A stretch of 17,378 nt of DNA from an uncultured Collinsella sp. (GTDB lineage: Bacteria > Actinomycetota > Coriobacteriia > Coriobacteriales > Coriobacteriaceae), in assembly GCA_902494535.1 (NCBI GenBank), contig CABUTO010000043.1, forward strand, positions 1 to 17,378. The letters run 5' to 3'. Positions within the stretch are counted from its first letter, which is position 1. Each line of letters opens with the position of its first letter. The position numbers were made by a program, and so were the translations under genes. The notes under the pieces were generated by a model. That model was not told the DNA's origin. It saw only the letters and a list, made by a program, of their open reading frames with translations, and did not search any database. This document shows positions 1-7,368 of the stretch, one piece after another.

Positions 1-101
1 GAAATATATTAAGTTTGCTGCTCTACAGTCCTGCGCAAGACGGAAAGCACATTAAGTGCTTTCCTTTGCGTGCGGAACTCGCGACAAACTTAATATATTT
101 C
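1..101. repeat. Palindromic hairpin element, left copy
   Basis: An 81-base core (11-91 with the adjoining T, bounded by AAGTTTG and CAAACTT) is flanked by perfectly complementary outer arms, giving 17-bp terminal arms GAAATATATTAAGTTTG (1-17) and CAAACTTAATATATTTC (85-101). At the centre is a perfect 9-bp hairpin, GGAAAGCAC/GTGCTTTCC, with loop ATTAA (42-64). Between the inner and outer stems the strands pair partly (TGCGCAA against TTGCGTG, with wobbles). The same core recurs at 17274-17378 with different arms. The element begins at the first base of the window, so the arms may continue outside. No protein, promoter or T-run terminator is evident in it. What it does is unknown. It could be a dispersed intergenic repeat, a structured RNA, or an assembly or library product. 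Confidence 0.8.
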
Positions 102-163
102 GCCGCCCCTCTGCCAAGCTCGGGAGACGACACGTTGATGTCTGCTTAACTCTGCTCGCTCAG

Positions 164-790
164 CTAATTACTTTGTTGGGGGTCCACTATTTGCTGGAGG
201 GTGAACTTGCATTGAGACGGTTCGCCTTCTGCTTGTGGCTTTGCCTCATCGAAATCGAAGATCATGATGGCGCAGTTGGGGAGTTTTGTTGGGAGCTCGA
301 AGCCCTCTGGGGCTGCAGCCTTGATGAATTGGCGGCTGGCGCTGCCGTGGCTTACTGCTAGAAGGGTTTCGATGCCCTCGGAGCCCATGATATTGGTGAG
401 AGTGTCCACCATGCGTTCTTGCAGCGCCTGGCTTCCTTCTCCTCCGTAAGGGACCAAGTCCTCGCCCGGATCCCAGACGTCGGTGGGTAGCGCGTCGTGT
501 GGGCCCTCTTCGAAGGTGCCGTAGCAGCGCTCGATGATGCCTTCGCAGGGCTCGACTGCTGCGTCCGGGCCGAGGAGTTCGGTAGCGACGAGCTGAGCAG
601 TGTCCATGGCTCGGCCTAAGGGCGAAGAGACCACTTTGTCGGGGACAACGTCGTGGCCCTTGAGCCATGCGGCTGCCATTCCCGCTTGTTTGCGGCCCAG
701 GTCGGTCAGCGGTGAATCGCAGCGGCCCTGGACCAGCTTTTTGACGTTGAACTCCGTCTGACCGTGGCGGAGTAGATACAGCTTCTTCAT
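164..790 (-). CDS. Histidine phosphatase family protein (phosphoglycerate mutase-like)
   Basis: This 208-residue protein belongs to the histidine phosphatase superfamily, whose members use a phospho-histidine intermediate. The N-terminus carries the signature RHGQT at residues 8-12, with the catalytic His at 9. SSPLGRAMDTA at about 55-65 supplies the conserved phosphate-binding Arg, and the second active-site His lies in VSHGS at 147-150. The length fits small cofactor-independent phosphatases such as the CobC, PhoE and GpmB types rather than true glycolytic mutase, which is about 250 residues. The substrate cannot be deduced. No signal peptide or membrane segment is seen, so it should be cytoplasmic. 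A GGGGAG ribosome site precedes the ATG. It lies 39 bases after the CDF transporter gene and is probably co-transcribed with it. No clear intrinsic terminator is seen between its stop and the left-end palindrome. Confidence 0.85.
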   Translation of the reverse strand: MKKLYLLRHGQTEFNVKKLVQGRCDSPLTDLGRKQAGMAAAWLKGHDVVPDKVVSSPLGRAMDTAQLVATELLGPDAAVEPCEGIIERCYGTFEEGPHDALPTDVWDPGEDLVPYGGEGSQALQERMVDTLTNIMGSEGIETLLAVSHGSASRQFIKAAAPEGFELPTKLPNCAIMIFDFDEAKPQAEGEPSQCKFTLQQIVDPQQSN

Positions 791-829
791 GCTCTCCCCT
801 TCTGCATAACCTGCTTTGCCGGCACAGCC

Positions 830-1990
830 TTACTCGTGGGTATGCCCTACGTAGTCTTCGTCGATCGTAATCTTGGCAATCGACTTGGGATATTCCGATT
901 CGACCCGTTGTGCCAGCGCGTGCTTTAAGTCTTCGGCACTCATCTGCAGATCCGAGGGACGCACGCAGTCAAAGATCACGTTGGTGTGCGTAGGACCCGG
1001 CACACAGCGTAGGTCATGAATCGAGAGGCGGTTATCGATCTCCTGAGCCATGGCGTGAATGCGCAAGCGCATGCTCGCCACCTTTGGATCGTCGGTCACG
1101 ATGGGGTCGTAGTGAAGTGTGACAATCATGCCGTCTTCGTTCCTAAACGACTGCTCGATGTTATCGAGCGTGTCGTGACTTTCCAGCGGGCTGGCCTCGG
1201 CCGCCATCTCGGCGTGCGCACTTGCAAACTTCCTGCCCGGGCCGTAGTCGTGAACCATCAAATCGTGAACGCCCAAAACGCCGGGATAGCTCATGATCTT
1301 GTCTCGAATGTGCTTGACCAGCTTAGGATCGGGTGACTGGCCCAAAAGCGGGCTCACCGTATCTTGAATAAGTTCAAGGCCGCTCCAGCCAATATAGGCG
1401 CCAACGGCAAGGCCGACCCATGCGTCAAGATTGATGTGCGTCACCTGCGAAACAATCGCACATGCCAGCACGGCGCCTGTGGCAAGGACATCGTTCTTGG
1501 AATCCTGCGCGGTCGCATGCAGCGTCTCGGACTCAATGCGATTGCCGAGCTTTTGGTTGAGGGCCGCCATCCAGAGCTTTACGACCATCGAAAGCACTAG
1601 AACTGCCACCAGGGCAAGCGAGAACTCGACAGGTTCGGGGTGGATGATGCGCTCAACCGAGGACTTCACCAGCTCAACGCCGATCAGCAGCACGAGCGCC
1701 GCCACGACCAGACCCGAGAGATACTCGTAGCGGCCATGTCCGTAAGGATGCTCGGGGTCGGCGGGCTTGCTCGCCAGCTTAAAGCCCAGCACGCTCACGA
1801 TATTCGAGCTGGCATCGGACAGGTTGTTCATGGCATCCGCCACAATCGAAACCGATCCCGACAGCACACCAATTGCGCCCTTCGCAGCACAAAGCGCAAC
1901 ATTAGCGAGAATACACACCATGCCCGTCAACGTGCCCACGCGCGCACGGTCGCCCTGCGCACGACGAACGATCCACTCGACCATCTTCAT
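830..1990 (-). CDS. CDF-family cation efflux transporter
   Basis: This 386-residue membrane protein belongs to the cation diffusion facilitator family, which exports divalent metals (Zn, Fe, Mn, Co or Cd) by proton antiport. Hydrophobic segments fall at about 20-45, 48-70, 93-112, 123-145, 167-182 and 190-205, the usual six. Family signatures are DAMNNLSDASSN at 52-63 in the second segment, HPYGHGRYEYLSG at 81-93 and AQDSKNDV at 161-168 in the fifth. The region after about 215 is cytoplasmic and, at about 170 residues, is longer than the usual 90-residue metal-binding domain. It contains several His and Asp residues and ends in HTHE. The metal cannot be assigned. Two starts are possible, 1990 and 1984 (the third residue is also Met); a G-rich stretch lies just upstream. 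The gene follows an intrinsic terminator, so it should have its own promoter in the AT-rich leader (about 2000-2040), but I could not fix the −35 and −10 boxes. Confidence 0.9.
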   Translation of the reverse strand: MKMVEWIVRRAQGDRARVGTLTGMVCILANVALCAAKGAIGVLSGSVSIVADAMNNLSDASSNIVSVLGFKLASKPADPEHPYGHGRYEYLSGLVVAALVLLIGVELVKSSVERIIHPEPVEFSLALVAVLVLSMVVKLWMAALNQKLGNRIESETLHATAQDSKNDVLATGAVLACAIVSQVTHINLDAWVGLAVGAYIGWSGLELIQDTVSPLLGQSPDPKLVKHIRDKIMSYPGVLGVHDLMVHDYGPGRKFASAHAEMAAEASPLESHDTLDNIEQSFRNEDGMIVTLHYDPIVTDDPKVASMRLRIHAMAQEIDNRLSIHDLRCVPGPTHTNVIFDCVRPSDLQMSAEDLKHALAQRVESEYPKSIAKITIDEDYVGHTHE

Positions 1991-2062
1991 CAGCCCCCAC
2001 GGTACTGCCTATATATATCTATTGCTCAAACGGATTGTAGTGTAGCAACTTTGTCCTTCAGA

Positions 2063-2098
2063 TACAAAAAGGCCGCGACCCACACGGGCCACGGCCTT
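2063..2098 (-). terminator. Intrinsic terminator after the PTS EIIC gene
   Basis: On the minus strand, AAGGCCG (2098-2092) pairs with CGGCCTT (2075-2069). The inner part pairs further (GGCCC with GGGTC), and a run of five T follows directly (2070-2066). It lies about 40 bases after the stop of the EIIC gene. It marks the end of the transcription unit that begins at fabH, since no comparable hairpin is seen between fabH and this point. Confidence 0.85.
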
Positions 2099-2136
2099 GG
2101 AGCATGGCAAAGGAATCGTCCTTTTGTCACACAGGT

Positions 2137-3351
2137 TTATGCGCTTGCTTCAGCAGCGCTCGCCACTGTTTCGGGCGAATCGGCTTCGTCTTCTGCCACC
2201 TGCCCCTTCGTCGGTACCACGCCAAAGCAGTAGCTCAGCGCCGCAGACACCGCAAATGCCACACCGCCGGCAGCGCAGCACCACAGCAGGTTCGAGATGC
2301 CGCCCGTGGCAAAGCCAATGACCATGAGGACATTCGTCATGCCGATGGTATAGGCCGTAACGTGGCCCACGGCCGCAACAAGGCCTCCGACGGCGCCGCC
2401 AATGGCCATGCACGTCAGGCACCTGCCATATTTAAAGCCGCAACCGTACAGCGCCGGCTCGCTTACGCCGCCAAGAACACCCGAGATTGAATAGCCCAGC
2501 ATGAGCGCCTTCTCGTCCTTATCCGCAACGCGAAGCGACGCGCCAAAGGGCATGCCCCAAACGGCGAACGTTGCCATCGTCGCGGCGATCAGGATGCACG
2601 AATCCGTTCCCACACTCATAAACTGCGCATAGGCGAGCGATAGGACAACGTTGCTGACGCCGGCGATCTTTAGGAACTCCCAGCCCGCGGCAAGCCCCAT
2701 GAGCGTGAGCAGCGACACGATGCCACCGGAATTGCCAAGCATAAACATAAGCTGGCCCAACAGCATGCCCAGATAGCTGCCCGCCGGCGCCGTAATGCAC
2801 AGCGAAACCGGAACCATGACAAGCATGGTTGCAAACGGAACGAACGAAAACGCCACGGCCTTAGGGATAACGCGCTTAAAGAAACACTCCACTCGCCATA
2901 GCACGGGCACCGAGATGAGAACCGGAATAACAGTCGTCGTGTAATCGTTGACCGGCGCGGGAAGCAGACCATACACGGAAGTCATCGATGCCCCCGTCGT
3001 CGATGCGGCATCGACGAGCTTGAGCAGATCGGGCGCAATCAATACGCCGCCCAGCATCATACCCAGCTGCTCCGAGCAACCGAGCTGGCGGGCGGCCGCC
3101 CAACCAAGATAGATGGGCAAAAAGTAGTAGCCGGCGTTATAGAGCCAACTGTAGAACAGGCGATAGATCTCGGAATCGGCAGACCACAGGCCCAGCATGC
3201 CTTCGCCCATAATGACGGCGACGGTGCGGAACAACGCCGCGCAGACAATAAACGGCAACGCCGACATCATGCTTTTGGACAGATAGTCCACCACGGCCAT
3301 GGCGTTTGATGAAACCGTCGTTGCAAACGTGGTGTTAGAAACTTGTGACAT
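2137..3351 (-). CDS. Stand-alone PTS EIIC permease
   Basis: This 404-residue, very hydrophobic protein has about ten predicted membrane segments. It resembles the EIIC domain of the glucose/sucrose/beta-glucoside PTS superfamily. The best motif is GGVSEPALYG at 294-303, matching the family's sugar-site loop (GITEPAIYG in relatives). The polar tail (about 381-404, acidic and Ala-rich) is too short to be an EIIB or EIIA domain, and neither has a gene in the window. Partner subunits would therefore have to come from elsewhere, or the protein may work outside the classical phosphotransfer route. The sugar is unknown. I chose the ATG at 3351 because GGGAAAGG lies 6 bases upstream; an in-frame ATG at 3375 has no ribosome site. 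It begins 40 bases after accDA with no terminator between, so it may be transcribed with the fatty-acid operon. Confidence 0.75.
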   Translation of the reverse strand: MSQVSNTTFATTVSSNAMAVVDYLSKSMMSALPFIVCAALFRTVAVIMGEGMLGLWSADSEIYRLFYSWLYNAGYYFLPIYLGWAAARQLGCSEQLGMMLGGVLIAPDLLKLVDAASTTGASMTSVYGLLPAPVNDYTTTVIPVLISVPVLWRVECFFKRVIPKAVAFSFVPFATMLVMVPVSLCITAPAGSYLGMLLGQLMFMLGNSGGIVSLLTLMGLAAGWEFLKIAGVSNVVLSLAYAQFMSVGTDSCILIAATMATFAVWGMPFGASLRVADKDEKALMLGYSISGVLGGVSEPALYGCGFKYGRCLTCMAIGGAVGGLVAAVGHVTAYTIGMTNVLMVIGFATGGISNLLWCCAAGGVAFAVSAALSYCFGVVPTKGQVAEDEADSPETVASAAEASA

Positions 3352-3391
3352 GGAACGCCTTTCCCAATGTGACATGCGGGCTGCCCCTTTG

Positions 3392-5116
3392 TCACATCGT
3401 GCGGTACTGACCGATTGCGCGGTACTTTTCGTAGCGGAGGTTTGTGAGGGTCGCCTCGTCGAGCTGCCCAAGCGTATCGAAGGCATCAAATGCCGAGGAC
3501 ATGACGGCACCGGCGATCTCCTCATGCGACAGGCCCCTATCGTCAACAATGCCGTCGATGATGCCGAGCGCCAACAGATCGGGAGCCGTGAGCTTCAGCG
3601 CCTCGGCAGCCTCATTCGCGCGGTCGGTATCCTTCCACAGGATCGACGCACAGGCCTCGGGGCTCACGACCGAATAGGCCGAGCTCGAGAGCATCAGGAT
3701 GCGGTCGGCCACGGATAGCGCCAGCGCGCCACCAGAGCCGCCCTCGCCTGTCACCACCGAGACAATCGGCGTCTTAAGGCCGCTCATCTCCATGAGATTC
3801 TGGGCAATCGCCTCGCCCTGGCCGCGCTCCTCGGCACCGATGCCGCAAAACGCGCCCGAAGTATCGACCAGGCACAGAACCGGTCGACCAAACTTTTCGG
3901 CCTGGCGCATCAGACGACGCGCTTTGCGATAGCCCTCGGGATGTGCCATACCAAAGTTGCGGCGCATACGCTCTTTGGTCGTGGTGCCGCGCTCGATGGC
4001 GATGACCGTTACGGGGCGTCCATCTTTCCAGCCAATGCCAGCCACCACAGCGGCGTCGTCGCCAAAGTAGCGGTCGCCGTGCAGCTCCACAAATCCATCC
4101 AGGCCCAGCGAGATCATCTCGCCTGCCGTGGCGCGATCTGCCGAGCGGGTCTGCTTGACAATCTCGAGCGCGGTTTTTGGTGCGGCCGAGCGCTTGAACA
4201 AGTGTCCCAACTTTTTGCCGCGGCGACCCGTATGCACGATCTCATGCGGTGCCCCCAGGCCGGGCGCGTGCCCTTCGTGCAGCGCCAGCAGCTCGCCTAC
4301 CGTGAGCGCAATCTCGCCACGCGGAACAACGGCATCGCAAAAGCCGTGCTCCAGCAAAAACTCGGAGCGCTGGAATCCCTTGGGCAGGCGCTTGTGCATG
4401 TTCTGCTCGATCACGCGCGGGCCGGCAAATGCCGTCAGGGCATCGGGCTCGGCCAGGATAATATCGCCCTCCATTGCAAAGCTCGCGGTTACGCCTCCGG
4501 TCGTGGGGTCAGTGAGCACCGTGATATACAGACCGCCCGCCTCGCTGTGGCGCCTAACCGCCGCAGAAATCTTGGCCATCTGCATAAGCGACGTCACGCC
4601 CTCTTGCATGCGCGCGCCGCCCGAAACGGTAAAGCCGACAACCGGCAATCCCAGCTCGATCGCATGCTCAAATGTGCGACAGATTTTCTCGCCCACCACG
4701 GAACCCATCGAGCCCATCATAAAGTTGGCGTCCATAAAGAAGAGCGCCGTATCGCAACCGCAGATTTTGCCCTTGCCGCACACAACGGCATCGCGCTCGC
4801 CCGAACGCTCGCCAGTGCTCTTGAGCTTGTCGGCATAACCGGGAAACGAGAGGAAGTCCTCCGACGCCAGATTGGCATCCCATTCCTCAAACGTGCCCTC
4901 GTCGACCGTCATGCGCATGCGCGCGCGACCGCTCACGCGAAAGTGTTTGCCGCAACGAGGGCAGACCTCGAGGTTGTCGTGCAGGCGCGCCTCATCGATC
5001 ACACGGCGGCACTCCGGGCACTTGATAAACACGTGGCGCGCGGGAAACTCGGCGCACGACTCGGTCATCGGCCCCTCGAGGACGTTGACCGTCTTCGCTT
5101 TTCTATTCATCAGCAT
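3392..5116 (-). CDS. accDA: Acetyl-CoA carboxylase carboxyltransferase, fused beta-alpha subunits
   Basis: A single 574-residue chain carries both carboxyltransferase subunits, which move the carboxyl group from carboxybiotin on AccB to acetyl-CoA to give malonyl-CoA. The N-terminal AccD part (about 1-283) starts with a four-Cys zinc ribbon (Cys33, 36, 52, 55) and contains MGSMGSVVGEK and SGGARMQEG (165-173). A linker of about 30 residues rich in Gly and basic residues follows. The AccA part (about 313-574) has RRNFGMAHPEGYRKA, GAEERGQ and GEGGSGGALA (457-466). Compared with free AccA (about 315-320 residues), it lacks roughly the first 50-60 residues. Separate accD and accA genes are the rule in Firmicutes and Proteobacteria. 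ATG codons at 5116 and 5110 both overlap the 3' end of accC, so translation is probably coupled. Either could be the true start. Confidence 0.93.
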   Translation of the reverse strand: MLMNRKAKTVNVLEGPMTESCAEFPARHVFIKCPECRRVIDEARLHDNLEVCPRCGKHFRVSGRARMRMTVDEGTFEEWDANLASEDFLSFPGYADKLKSTGERSGERDAVVCGKGKICGCDTALFFMDANFMMGSMGSVVGEKICRTFEHAIELGLPVVGFTVSGGARMQEGVTSLMQMAKISAAVRRHSEAGGLYITVLTDPTTGGVTASFAMEGDIILAEPDALTAFAGPRVIEQNMHKRLPKGFQRSEFLLEHGFCDAVVPRGEIALTVGELLALHEGHAPGLGAPHEIVHTGRRGKKLGHLFKRSAAPKTALEIVKQTRSADRATAGEMISLGLDGFVELHGDRYFGDDAAVVAGIGWKDGRPVTVIAIERGTTTKERMRRNFGMAHPEGYRKARRLMRQAEKFGRPVLCLVDTSGAFCGIGAEERGQGEAIAQNLMEMSGLKTPIVSVVTGEGGSGGALALSVADRILMLSSSAYSVVSPEACASILWKDTDRANEAAEALKLTAPDLLALGIIDGIVDDRGLSHEEIAGAVMSSAFDAFDTLGQLDEATLTNLRYEKYRAIGQYRTM

Positions 5117-6446
5117 AGAGATGCCCCATCAGATCGGTGTGGTACATGCCCGACAAGAACTCGTCGTTTGCCAGCACGTCGAGCTGAAGCTCGCTGTTTT
5201 CGCTCACGCCTTCAATCACGAGCTCGCCCAGGGCCGAGCGCATCTTGCGAATGGCGCCGTCACGCGTGGGCGCACACACGATGAGCTTGCCGAGCATGGA
5301 GTCGTAGTACGGCGGAACTTTCGCACCGGTAAACATGGCGGAATCCCAGCGCACGCGCGGACCACCCGGCACACGCAACGCGGTGACCGTTCCGCATGAC
5401 GGCAGAAAGTCCGGCGTTTCGGCATTGATGCGGCACTCCATGGCGTGGTTGCGAACCGGCATGTCCTCCTGCTCAAAGGGCAGAGGCTGGCCGGCTGCCA
5501 CGCGCAGCTGCCACTTGACCAAGTCGGTATCGGTCACAAACTCCGTAACCGGATGCTCCACCTGCAAGCGCGTGTTCATTTCCATAAAGTAGAAATTGCC
5601 GTCATCCGAATACAGGAACTCGATGGTACCGGCTCCTTCGTAGCCGACGGCACGAGCCAGGTCACGCGCTGCCTCGTGCATGCGAGCACGAATGTCGTCG
5701 CGTCCGTCGAGGCATGGCGCGGGGCTCTCCTCGATCAGCTTTTGGTTGCGGCGCTGCACCGAGCACTCGCGCTCGCCGAGCGAAAACACATGGCCCTGCT
5801 TATCGGCCATAATCTGCACCTCAACGTGGTGCGCCGGCGCGACGAACTTCTCCATGTAGCACTCGCCGTCGCCAAAAACGGCCTCGCCCTCGGCGCGTGC
5901 TTCAGTAAAGGCCTTTGCCGCGTCTTCCACGCGCTCGACCTTGCGAATACCGCGACCGCCGCCACCTGCACGCGCCTTGATGAGCACGGGGCAGCCAATG
6001 CGCTCGGCCTCGGCCGTCGCCTCCTCGGGGCTTTTGAGCAAATCGCAGCCCGGCACGATGGGCACGCCCGCCGCGGCGGCCGTTCGACGCGCGGCGTCCT
6101 TGTCGCCCATGCTGTCGATCACCCCGGCCGAAGGACCGACAAACGCCAGACCGTACTTGTCGCAGTCGCGCACGAAGCTCGCCTTCTCGGAGAAAAAGCC
6201 ATAGCCGGGATGAATTGCCTTAGCTCCCGACTTTACGGCACAGGTGAGCACGGCATCGTCGTTGAGGTAGCTCTCGGCAAGACGCGGGCCGCCGATGCAA
6301 TACGCCTCGTCGGCAAGCTGCACGTGTAGCGCGTCCGCATCGGCCGTGGAATAAACGGCGACGGTCTTGATGCCCATATCGCGGCACGCGCGGATAACAC
6401 GGACCGCGACTTCGCCGCGGTTGGCGATGAGCACTTTGTCGAACAT
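5103..6446 (-). CDS. accC: Biotin carboxylase subunit of acetyl-CoA carboxylase
   Basis: This 447-residue ATP-grasp enzyme carboxylates the biotin carried by AccB, using ATP and bicarbonate. Visible features are the N-terminal MFDKVLIANRGEVAVRVIRA, HPGYGFFSE (79-87), the glycine-rich ATP loop KARAGGGGRGIRKV (157-170), the catalytic region EFLYSDDGNFYFMEMNTRLQVEHPVTE (276-302) and the C-terminal AECRI-type segment (MECRINAE, 336-343). The length is normal for the family. I chose the ATG at 6446: it gives the canonical N-terminus and has AAGGAAGG 4 bases upstream. An upstream in-frame extension is Arg-rich, overlaps fabZ and is not homologous. The gap to fabZ is 10 bases. Its end overlaps the start of accDA. 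Confidence 0.96.
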   Translation of the reverse strand: MFDKVLIANRGEVAVRVIRACRDMGIKTVAVYSTADADALHVQLADEAYCIGGPRLAESYLNDDAVLTCAVKSGAKAIHPGYGFFSEKASFVRDCDKYGLAFVGPSAGVIDSMGDKDAARRTAAAAGVPIVPGCDLLKSPEEATAEAERIGCPVLIKARAGGGGRGIRKVERVEDAAKAFTEARAEGEAVFGDGECYMEKFVAPAHHVEVQIMADKQGHVFSLGERECSVQRRNQKLIEESPAPCLDGRDDIRARMHEAARDLARAVGYEGAGTIEFLYSDDGNFYFMEMNTRLQVEHPVTEFVTDTDLVKWQLRVAAGQPLPFEQEDMPVRNHAMECRINAETPDFLPSCGTVTALRVPGGPRVRWDSAMFTGAKVPPYYDSMLGKLIVCAPTRDGAIRKMRSALGELVIEGVSENSELQLDVLANDEFLSGMYHTDLMGHLYADE

Positions 6447-6456
6447 GAAGCCTTCC

Positions 6457-6879
6457 TTAACTTTCGTGCATGAGTGCAAAAGACATATCGGCGCGGCAGC
6501 AAACCTCACCGTTGACGCTCGCGGTACCCGTCGCAAAGCGGAACGGCCCGCGCGCACGCGTGATGGAGCACACCAGATCCACCGTGTCGCCCGGGCGCAC
6601 CGGACGCTTAAAGCGCACCTTGTCCAGACTCGTGTAGAACGGCGTCGCGCCGCGCGCCTCCTCATCGCCCATCAGCAGCACGCAGCAGTTCTGGGCGAGC
6701 ATCTCGCACTGAATCACGCCGGGGACGACCGGGTTTCCCGGAAAATGCCCCTGCAAAAAGTACTCGTCGCCCGTAATCGTGATCTTGCCGTGGGCCTCGT
6801 CGCCCACCAGCTCGGCTTCGTCGAGCAAAAGCATCGGCTCGCGATGCGGCAACAGCTTCTTGAGCTCTTCTTTATTCAT
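6457..6879 (-). CDS. fabZ: 3-hydroxyacyl-ACP dehydratase
   Basis: This 140-residue hot-dog-fold dehydratase removes water from 3-hydroxyacyl-ACP to give trans-2-enoyl-ACP. The conserved N-terminal LPHREPMLLLD is at 10-20. The catalytic His45 is in GHFPGNPVVPGV (44-55) and Glu59 is in the following helix. The ATG at 6879 has AGGTG 7 bases upstream; a GTG at 6888, directly after the accB stop, is a less likely start. It is placed between accB and accC, as in streptococcal clusters. No fabA or fabM is in the window, so if unsaturated fatty acids are made, this protein might also isomerise (as FabN does), or another locus is needed. That last point is inference. Confidence 0.95.
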   Translation of the reverse strand: MNKEELKKLLPHREPMLLLDEAELVGDEAHGKITITGDEYFLQGHFPGNPVVPGVIQCEMLAQNCCVLLMGDEEARGATPFYTSLDKVRFKRPVRPGDTVDLVCSITRARGPFRFATGTASVNGEVCCRADMSFALMHES

Positions 6880-6888
6880 GGATATCAC

Positions 6889-7365
6889 CTATCCGATCCT
6901 CATGAGGCAGCTGCCAAACTCCACGAGGTCGCCGTCGGCCACGCAGATCTCGAGCACCTCGCCATCCGCCTCCGCCGTCACCTCGTTGAGAACCTTCATG
7001 GCCTCGATGATGCAGAGGGTCTCGCCGGCCTTGACCTTGGAGCCCACGCGCACAAACGGCTCGTCGCCCGGCGCCGGGGCAGCATAGAAAACGCCGACCA
7101 TGGGAGCGGTTACCTCGGTGCCCTTGATCTCCGGTGCGGCGGCAGGCGCCTGCGCGGCGGGCTCCGGTGCGCCGGCAGGCATGGCGACAGGAGCCACCGC
7201 CGGAGCAGTCACGGCACCCGGCATGGGCATGGGCACGGCAACCGGCTGTGCGGCACTCGCGCGCTCGAGCTCGACCGCGGTGCCATCGGGCTCCTCAACA
7301 CGCACGCGTGTGAGGCCGCGGTCCTCCATAACATCGGCTATCTCGGCAAGTCTTTTGGAATCCAT
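6889..7365 (-). CDS. accB: Biotin carboxyl carrier protein of acetyl-CoA carboxylase
   Basis: This 158-residue carrier swings the biotin between AccC and AccDA. The N-terminal part (1-37) resembles the family's AccC-contacting segment. A flexible Ala/Pro-rich linker follows (about 38-80), then the biotinyl domain (about 82-158). The biotin-accepting Lys124 sits in IEAMKVLNEV, a slight variant of the usual EAMKLMNE. GTEVTAPMVGVFYAAPAPG (82-100) is the usual start of the domain. The ATG lies three bases after the fabF stop, with GAGGAG upstream. The biotin ligase that would modify it is encoded by birA at 12746-13522, divergent from the operon's first gene. Confidence 0.96.
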   Translation of the reverse strand: MDSKRLAEIADVMEDRGLTRVRVEEPDGTAVELERASAAQPVAVPMPMPGAVTAPAVAPVAMPAGAPEPAAQAPAAAPEIKGTEVTAPMVGVFYAAPAPGDEPFVRVGSKVKAGETLCIIEAMKVLNEVTAEADGEVLEICVADGDLVEFGSCLMRIG

Positions 7366-7368
7366 GCT

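Noticed and set aside
102..163. Terminator after the histidine phosphatase gene
   Set aside because: Only weak 4-5 bp stems without a T-run are present, so no feature is called.
3368..3396. TGTGAC...GTCACA inverted repeat around the accDA stop, resembling a CRP site or terminator
   Set aside because: The half-sites are 17 bases apart, not the 6 of CRP-type sites, no T-run follows, and the short TGTGACAT repeats partly reflect two Met-Ser codon pairs. I could not support a function.
3352..3549. Longer start for the EIIC gene
   Set aside because: The extra 66 residues lie within accDA in another frame and are low-complexity polar sequence, while the ATG at 3351 has a good ribosome site.
3941..5284. 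A 447-codon open frame on the plus strand opposite accDA
   Set aside because: It has antisense-shadow composition with no domain signal, and the minus strand encodes an unambiguous carboxyltransferase.
6447..6665. N-terminal extension of accC upstream of 6446
   Set aside because: The extension is Arg-rich, overlaps fabZ out of frame and is not part of the family. The ATG at 6446 has a ribosome site and the canonical start.
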